From Acanthococcus lagerstroemiae (taxonomy: Eukaryota > Arthropoda > Insecta > Hemiptera > Eriococcidae), in contig CM063114.1 in NCBI GenBank assembly GCA_031841125.1, positions 7,130,001 to 7,194,000 of the forward strand: 64,000 nt of DNA, in the 5' to 3' direction. The notes beneath the pieces are model-generated. The model did not search any database and had not been told where the DNA came from. It saw nothing but the letters and a program-made list of their open reading frames with translations. Position numbers and translations under genes: made by a program. Below, in pieces: positions 58,514-64,000 of the stretch. Numbering within the stretch: the stretch's first letter is position 1; every line of letters starts with the position of its first letter.

Positions 58514-59311
58514 GTGGTGGGGGAGGATATATAGATAGTAAAATAATGACTACAGTATAAAATATAACAAATTTTCAGTCGACAAGTAGAAAAGAAATTG
58601 TACATTTTTCCAATTTTACCGACTGGCCATTGAAATATACCGAATGTTGCCGAATTTTCAAACAATTTTGGAAACAAGGGGCGTATCCGGGTCGCCACGA
58701 TCTTTCCTGGACATTTTTACACGTATTTTCCTTAAAAAGTCTTACACCTACTGTTTAACAATAAAGACCGGTGCGTTCATAAGCTATAAGTGCCACTCCA
58801 GACTACAAACCCATTATGTGATCACTTGTAAGGGCATTTATGAGATTAAATACCAATTTTTATGGGCTAGAGTTTATTTCCTGGCAAGGAAAGAGGTTGC
58901 CTCATTTTGCTACTTCCTCCTCCCTCGGTGCCACTTCAGTCAAACCAATGTTGTGATCAAATTTTGTCACCTTGAAACTTCCCTTTGCTCCTTTTGGCGG
59001 ATCCAGGGACGTTAGAAATATGGAATCCACCCTTCTGGGATCAACGATTGTAAATTCAGAATTTTAACATCGCTCCGCTCGAGAATCTTTCTTCCTTCCT
59101 GCTCGATGGGAATGTTTTGAGAGCTGGTGGGGGTACTTGTCTTCGTTCTTGCTGGTATTTCTGCAGGTAGGTTTGCGTCTCCTGGGGTCTTTTGGAGAGG
59201 GGTTCTGTTGGGCTGATATGAGCGTTGGTCCAGGAGATACTACAGAACGGCGCGGCCGCATGAGTGGGATGCCGTTGATGGTGCGCTAGCGGCGGGCGCT
59301 ACAATCCAGAT
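58514..59311. other. Gene-free stretch before the R1-like LINE
   Basis: No gene can be defended. The last ~75 bp before the LINE target duplication are GC-rich and may belong to an older element. On the minus strand 59000-59261 an open frame rich in P, T, K and Q looks weakly protein-like but is unidentified. Confidence 0.4.
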
Positions 59312-59326
59312 TGGTACTGTAAAGAC

Positions 59327-60089
59327 CGACGCCATCAATATACCATACAGGAGAGCGGAGATGGAGAAGATCCAGCGAAAAGCCGCGATAAGGTGTGTCA
59401 GTGCGTACCGCACTGTTTCTTCGGATGCAGTAGGCGTGTTAGCGCGTATACCGCCGATCGAACTCAAGGTCGGCGAAATTGCGGCGGTATATGGTGCGAA
59501 GAAGAAAGGGAAGACGAAACGGGAGGCACTTCGGGTCAAGCGAGTCATCCAGCAGGACACGCTTCGGAAGTGGAAGGACGCGCTCGCCCATTCGACCAAG
59601 GGCGAGTGGACCCGAGCGCTGATACGCGACCTCGACAGATGGGTAGGAAGAACGCACGGAGCGCTTAACTTCCACCTTACCCAAGTACTGAGCGGCCACG
59701 GGTGTTTCGGCACGTACCTATATGGGATGTCGATAGCGCCGAGCCCCGTATGCGCGCACTGTGATCGAGGGGCGGAGGACACACGTTGGCACACCCTGTT
59801 CGAGTGTGAGGCCTGGGAGCAGGAGAGGCGCGGGACGGCCACAACAGCAATTGATCCCGGCGGCGACGATGAAGAGGAGGACGACGACGTCGGCGTGATC
59901 AGCCGTCTCGCGCCGGACACCCTGGTTCTGGAAATGATGAAGAACGGAAGCAGCTGGAACCGGGTGTCGGCCTTTGTCTCGGCCATCATGAAGAATAAGA
60001 TGGAGACGGAGTGGTCGAGACAGAGGGCCGGCGATTCACCAAGCTCGGCCCACACCATCGATCAGGAGGTGAACTCTGTACCATCCTAG
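59327..60089 (+). pseudogene. C-terminal part of R1-like ORF2 (open frame)
   Basis: From the insertion start the frame reads AINIPYRRAEMEKIQRKAAI, then RCVSAYRTVSSDAVGVLA, a block characteristic of R1-clade ORF2 downstream of the RT. A CCHC-type finger C-x2-C-x9-H-x4-C (CAHCDRGAEDTRWHTLFEC) lies at about 59755-59812, followed by an acidic run (DDEEEDDDVG). The frame stays open to TAG at 60087. It lacks endonuclease and RT, so it is a fragment with no likely function. The long minus-strand frame opposite is its shadow. Confidence 0.88.
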
Positions 60090-60354
60090 AGAAGAGCTGC
60101 TGCAGCTGCACTGCGGACCCACCGGCAGGGCTCACCCGTCGCCACCACCTGCCTGCGTCGACACACGGACTAAGACGAGGAGGTGAGGGGTGAGTGAAGA
60201 GAGGCAGCGCGTCCGGCCATGGGGGAACTGAAATTTCCAGGCGAGCGCTCTGGGAGTGCGGACCTCGGTCAGTAGGGAACCCCATGGTGGCCCTGGTACG
60301 ACGTGCGCACCGTTCCGGCACGTAGAAATGGGGGCTCGGGCCCGGCCCCAAGGC

Positions 60355-60464
60355 GTCCCTCCGGTCACTGACGCGATGCTCGAAAGGGTAGTCCCTGGTG
60401 CCGGGGGTGCGGTGTCATAGGGGCCACTTTGGCATGCGTGCATCGCCATACGTCCCACCACACA
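60355..60464 (+). repeat. R1-like LINE 3'-terminal block
   Basis: GTCCCTCCGGTCACTGACGC, then CGAAAGGGTAGTCCC, CCGGGGGTGCGGTGT, GGGGCCACTTTGGCATGCGT and CATCGCCATACGTCCCACCA, ending exactly at the target duplication. Four stand-alone copies lie at 27114, 33013, 49216 and 61272. Confidence 0.9.
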
Positions 60465-60529
60465 TGGTACTGTAAAGACATGCTGATGTGTAACGATCGA
60501 TCAACCTGCAACTGTGACAACGCTTTTTT

Positions 60530-60915
60530 TTGTGCGGTTATACGGTAGTGAGACCTGGCCTTTTAGAAATTGAAGCTTTCGAAATCTGATGTCAGAGAAG
60601 GACCTTCACGATACCATGGACGGTAAAAATGACTAACGAAATGGTGCTAACAAAAGTTGGAAAAGAATGCGGAATTCTACGTATGATGGAAAGTCGGAAA
60701 CTGCCGTACCTGGGACACATTATACGAGAAAGACAATTATGAAATTTTGAGACAGTCGCCGGGAAACGTGGCATTTCTCGAAAAGAACTGCCATGGTTGA
60801 AGAACATCCAAAACCGGACCGGAATACTGAATGTTTTGTAGATCTTTTGGCTCGCAGAGAATCGGGACGAATACGCCAAATGATCGCTTACGTCCAGGGG
60901 ACTAGACCCGACATC
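60530..60915 (+). mobile_element. LINE C-terminal fragment (RTE/Craft-like)
   Basis: Plus-strand translation in shifting frames gives LYGSETWPF, KLEAFEIWCQRRTFTIPWT, VKMTNEMVLTKVGKECGILR, RKLPYLGHIIRERQ and LPWLKNIQNRTG. This is the order of the conserved C-terminal tail found after the RT in many arthropod endonuclease-RT elements ('YGAETW ... RM.RI.WT ... YLGHI.R ... W..N...W'). It is dead and truncated at both ends, and lies next to an oppositely oriented RTE-like element. Confidence 0.75.
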
Positions 60916-60964
60916 ACGTGGCAATGGTGATGACGAAAACTCCTCAGCCAGTGCCTCGAATCCC

Positions 60965-63105
60965 TGATCAGCACTGATGAATGTTTGGATGCTCTCCCGT
61001 AGAAGGATATATTCTAGCTCAGATATTTGTATTATTTTATTTATTTTTATTGTTAGTTTCCCTAGTTTGATAGATTCGACCCCTTCTTCGTTCGTAATTA
61101 TTTTGGTTTTGGATGGATTCATGCTGAGACCCACCTTGGCACATTCGTCTTTTAGTTCGGTTCCCATTCTTATCAGCTCGCTTAACGTTTTTACCAATTA
61201 TTACAAATATAATGTCGTCCGCAAACCTCAGATTGTTTAGTTTTTTTCCTCCTAGTTTTAGCCACCGTTCCCCTCGGTACTGATGCGATGCCCGAAAGGG
61301 TAGTTTCCAGCGCCGGGGGTGCGGTGTCTCAGGGGCCACTTTGGCATACGTGCATCGCCATACGTCTCATCACACCATTAGCTCCCGTCCATCCCATTCC
61401 AATTTCCTGAAAATTTCCTCCAAGATAGCATTAAAAATATTTGAGGAAAGAGGGTCCCCTTGTTTACACCTCTTTTATCTAATCTTACGTAGGTTTTAGA
61501 TTTTTTTTCGTACAACTTATGTATAGCTAGGATCATTTCTCTTGAGACGCCTTGTTTGTTAAGTGTTGCTGTCATGTTGGTATAGGCTTAGGAGTCAAAG
61601 GCCTTGTTGAAATCTCCAAAAGGAAGCTAATTTTTATATCGTGTTCTTTGATTTCCCCCCCTAATATTTGATTTATTGTATGTATGTGGTCCACTGTGGA
61701 ATAATCATTTCTAAACCCCACCTGTTTGACCGGCTGGTAGCAGTCTAGGGTTCTGTAAATTCTACTTTTTAGAAGCATCATAAATAGCTTGTATATGTAT
61801 ATTAGGCGAAAAACTTATGGGGCGATAGTTACTTATGTCTGCTTGATTGCCCTTCTCGAAAAAGAATAATATTTCCGAGAGACCCTAGTTGTCTGGTATA
61901 TCATCGCCCCCTAAGATTTTGTTGAAAATTTTGGTTATTGTGGGTACTATCCCTCCAGCCAACGATTTTATTATCTCGTTTTCGATGCCGTCTGGCCCTG
62001 GTGCTTTGTTGGCTTGTAATTTTTTGACTGCCTTGAGTACTTCTTCTTCCAGGAAAGGTGGTCCAGGTTCATGGTGAGAGGTAACAGGAGGATGTTCAGC
62101 AACTACGTTTTTCTTGCCCTTTCACTCTCAGCCCTGGATAAATAAAGATGCCTAAAAGATGTTGTTGCTAGTTCGATAATGCCTGCTCTATTATACACAT
62201 TTGTACCATCATTTGCACTCAGTTTAGTAAGGAGGCTTATGCCTTTGCTAATTCGTTGTGCCATCTTTTTTGTGGACCAGCTCTCTTCTGGTGTTTCGCT
62301 CACCGTCTTCTCTTCATATGCGTTCAAGTCCTTCCTCTTTTTTGATGAGTTTACTCAGCTCTGTTAATTCAAACTTTTCCTCGCTGTTTTGTTTTGTTTG
62401 CTCCTGAGTTTGGCTCTCCTTAGAATGAGTTCTTTGGTCCTTATGCTAATTTTGTCATCTGTACTTAGACTCTTCTTCTGAGAGCCAAACTCATTGGCAG
62501 TCTCAGGAATCAGTTTTTCTAAGAAGGTTGTATAGGCTTTGTGCACTTTCCGTGTCTCGGTCTGACCTTTCGGCAAGTGTTTTTTATTTTCTGGAATGCC
62601 TCTGGAATTTTATATAAGGGCGTTACTAGCTTCACACTTTTTTTTGTTGAGATGAGTGCTTTAGTTTGCGATACGAATTTACGTGTGCATCTTCTGGGTT
62701 TGTGGTCAGAAGAAAATTGCAGGGTTGTAAGGAAATCGTAGTTGGCTACTACTGACATGCCATTTATCAGGGCATGATCGATCTCATGCTTAGCTCCATT
62801 TGATGACCTCCAGGACCATCTCCTTATAGTGTTCTTTTTAAAGAAGGTAGAGATTAGTTTCAACTTATGTTTTTCAGCTAGATGAATAAAGTTTCCCCCA
62901 TTTTTGTTAGTATTTCCGAGTACAAATCTCCTTACATAATTTTGTTTTGAGCTCTTTAGTCCTATCTTAGCATTGTGTAATATTCCTTTTCGTTTTCAAA
63001 GGTTTAGTTCGGGAGATCGTAGAACTCTCTTATTTCCCTTTTGCCTGATACAAGTGTAGGGGCATAGCATTGTATTATAGTCAAAATATACATATAGAGA
63101 GATTT
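60965..63105 (-). mobile_element. Antisense RTE-like LINE with endonuclease and RT
   Basis: Minus strand from 63105. The endonuclease has QCYAPTLVSGKREIREFYD (about 63010-63070), FFKKNTIRRWSWRSSNGAKH (about 62780-62845), EIDHALING, and SDHKPRR with its SDH motif (about 62685). A linker with ELILRRAKLRSKQNKTARKS (62375-62435) leads to RT: VGFRNDYSTVDHIHTINQIL (about 61665-61725), KTYVRLDKRGV, GTLFPQIFLMLS, then LNNLRFADDIIFVI (about 61193-61240) with FADD intact, and LSMNPSKTKIITNEE (about 61090-61130). Frameshifts and stops occur throughout. A LINE tail copy interrupts it at 61272-61376. The 3' end is lost near 60965. Confidence 0.85.
61272..61376 (+). mobile_element. Stand-alone R1-like LINE tail inside RTE-like LINE
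   Basis: CTCGGTACTGATGCGATGCC, CGAAAGGGTAGTTTCC, GGCCACTTTGGCATACGTG and CATCGCCATACGTCTCATCA match 60355-60464 and especially 27114-27223. It sits between the RT blocks GNWNGMDG and WLKLGGKKLNNLRFADD of the antisense LINE, so it is a clear secondary insertion. Only a doubtful 4-bp duplication (CCAC) is visible. Confidence 0.85.
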
Positions 63106-63227
63106 TATATGGACTCTTAAAAACTGTACCGATTTGACGATTCAGTATGCATCATGGTCATCGAAACGGTCATTTCTGATGCAATTTTACGTAATCTTAT
63201 ACAAGTACTTCGGGTTTCGTTGTCGTC

Positions 63228-63251
63228 TTTTTTTTTTTTTTTTTTTTTTTT
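63228..63251 (+). repeat. T24 homopolymer
   Basis: An uninterrupted run of about 24 T. On the minus strand it lies upstream of the RTE-like endonuclease end, so it is not that element's poly(A) tail. Confidence 0.9.
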
Positions 63252-64000
63252 ATCCTGTATATAGCGAATGTATCCTCTCGGTTTCCAGTCGGTTGTTTCC
63301 AAAAGTTTCAAAGCTACTTCAGTAATCGAGTTTCGTCAAGCTTACGACACGAAGGACTAGCAGACATATTTATTAAATTCCTTTCGGCTTTCCGTGTTTT
63401 CTTTACCTCCCAAGTTCGAAACTGCGATCTAATCATCGCCGAAATAATTAATGAAAATACGATCTGCTTTCGGTTCTTGCGAAATTCCTAATCCTGTGTA
63501 TCGGTTTTCAAAAACATCATAATCTCTTTACTCGCTCTCTTTGCGAGGTAAATACGATCGACTGCTCTCGGTCTTTTATACGAACAATCAACAATTCTCA
63601 TGTTAGATCGAAACTGCCCTCTTCTTGGATTTTCAGTATCGCCGATCGGATTTTTTGCTGTAAAACTTCGGCCAATGTCAATTTCGAATTCTTTTTCCAG
63701 TACTGTAAGAGTGACTGATCTCAGTGTTTCAAGATTCGATCATACGGTTTTTGGGTTTCTGGTAGTTTTTCTCTGTTATGTCAACATTTTTGGTCCGAGT
63801 CCAGTTATAGTTAAACTGAGTTACATAATACGAACACTCCGGACTGGAGCGAGTCTTCAGCACTGATTTGAATATTTTTATTGAAGTCGTCTATCCGCAG
63901 TGAGAGCTAGCTGACCTGAGTTGGAAAAGATATGTCAGCAGATGAAAATGAATTACACCCGAGAAAGAACCGTCGACTGTTTCGCTATATCTGTAATCAT
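63252..64000. other. Gene-free stretch to window end
   Basis: No recognised gene. The 88-codon frame at 63600-63866 has no identifiable motif. Confidence 0.4.

Larger units (their letters stand above)
59327..60464 (+). mobile_element. R1-like LINE, 5'-truncated, 15-bp TSD
   Basis: The insert is flanked by a perfect 15-bp direct repeat TGGTACTGTAAAGAC (59312-59326 and 60465-60479). It starts inside ORF2 and runs through a stop at 60087-60089, a GC-rich 3' UTR and a 110-bp terminal block that recurs elsewhere in the window. It is far richer in G and C than its surroundings. The ORF2 part is uninterrupted, so the insertion appears fairly young. No poly(A) is seen. Not inserted in rDNA, so it is not a site-specific R1 copy. 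Confidence 0.9.

Noticed and set aside
58331..58698. Open frames with poly-isoleucine or poly-arginine
   Set aside because: They translate the (TTC)n(TTA)n microsatellite.
59240..60058. 272-codon minus-strand open frame
   Set aside because: It lies exactly opposite the R1-like ORF2 fragment. GC-rich coding sequence often leaves the opposite frame open, and the product shows no domain, only S/P/A/R-rich sequence.
61276..61300. CTGATGCGATGCCCGAAAGG in the LINE tail as a hammerhead core
   Set aside because: The conserved CTGANGA is not met (C in place of the final A), and the CCC-GAAA-GGG part is more simply a tetraloop hairpin.

Overview
This 64-kb window looks like repeat-rich intergenic DNA from an AT-rich animal genome, most likely an insect or other arthropod. 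The evidence is the mix of non-LTR retrotransposons (jockey/CR1-like, RTE-like, R1-like), hAT transposons with short non-autonomous derivatives, and a tRNA-derived SINE. There are no bacterial-style operons, no CRISPR array and no complete host gene. Most open frames are chance or shadow frames. The species cannot be told from the sequence.

Layout. 2.2-3.2 kb: two inverted-repeat elements. 4.6-8.3 kb: a three-layer nest, in which a dispersed repeat is split by a 5'-truncated jockey/CR1-like LINE that is itself split by a hAT-type MITE. 9.6-19.2 kb: old degenerate tandem arrays and a foldback repeat, with two more hAT MITEs. 19.5-20.6 kb: a GC-rich tandem array. 20.7-22.4 kb: a foldback element and an RTE-like LINE carrying a SINE. 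23.7-29.7 kb: a second SINE, a 5-bp-TSD hAT MITE, short repeats and one unidentified 116-codon open frame. 30.7-33.6 kb: a long degenerate TATTCATCT-type array with four inclusions. 35.85-39.95 kb: a strand-asymmetric A-rich block I cannot identify. 40.1-42.0 kb: an antisense RTE-like LINE split by a MITE. 42.4-44.6 kb: a tandem array invaded by a hAT transposon, itself invaded by a MITE. 47.2-48.2 kb: a decayed hAT-like transposase. 50.1-52.75 kb: an AT-rich array with a MITE and a SINE. 54-58.5 kb: further dispersed and tandem repeats. 59.3-63.1 kb: a young GC-rich R1-like LINE fragment followed by two RTE-like pieces.

The strongest results come from insertion boundaries visible inside the window. 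Target-site duplications (TSDs), paralogous empty sites and repaired reading frames define two recurring MITE families, one SINE family (three bounded copies) and an R1-like LINE insertion with a 15-bp TSD. The last ~110 bp of that LINE recur as four stand-alone copies, one with its own 14-bp TSD. I found no evidence for a new enzymatic or defence system. The novelty is in mobile-element families and their nesting.
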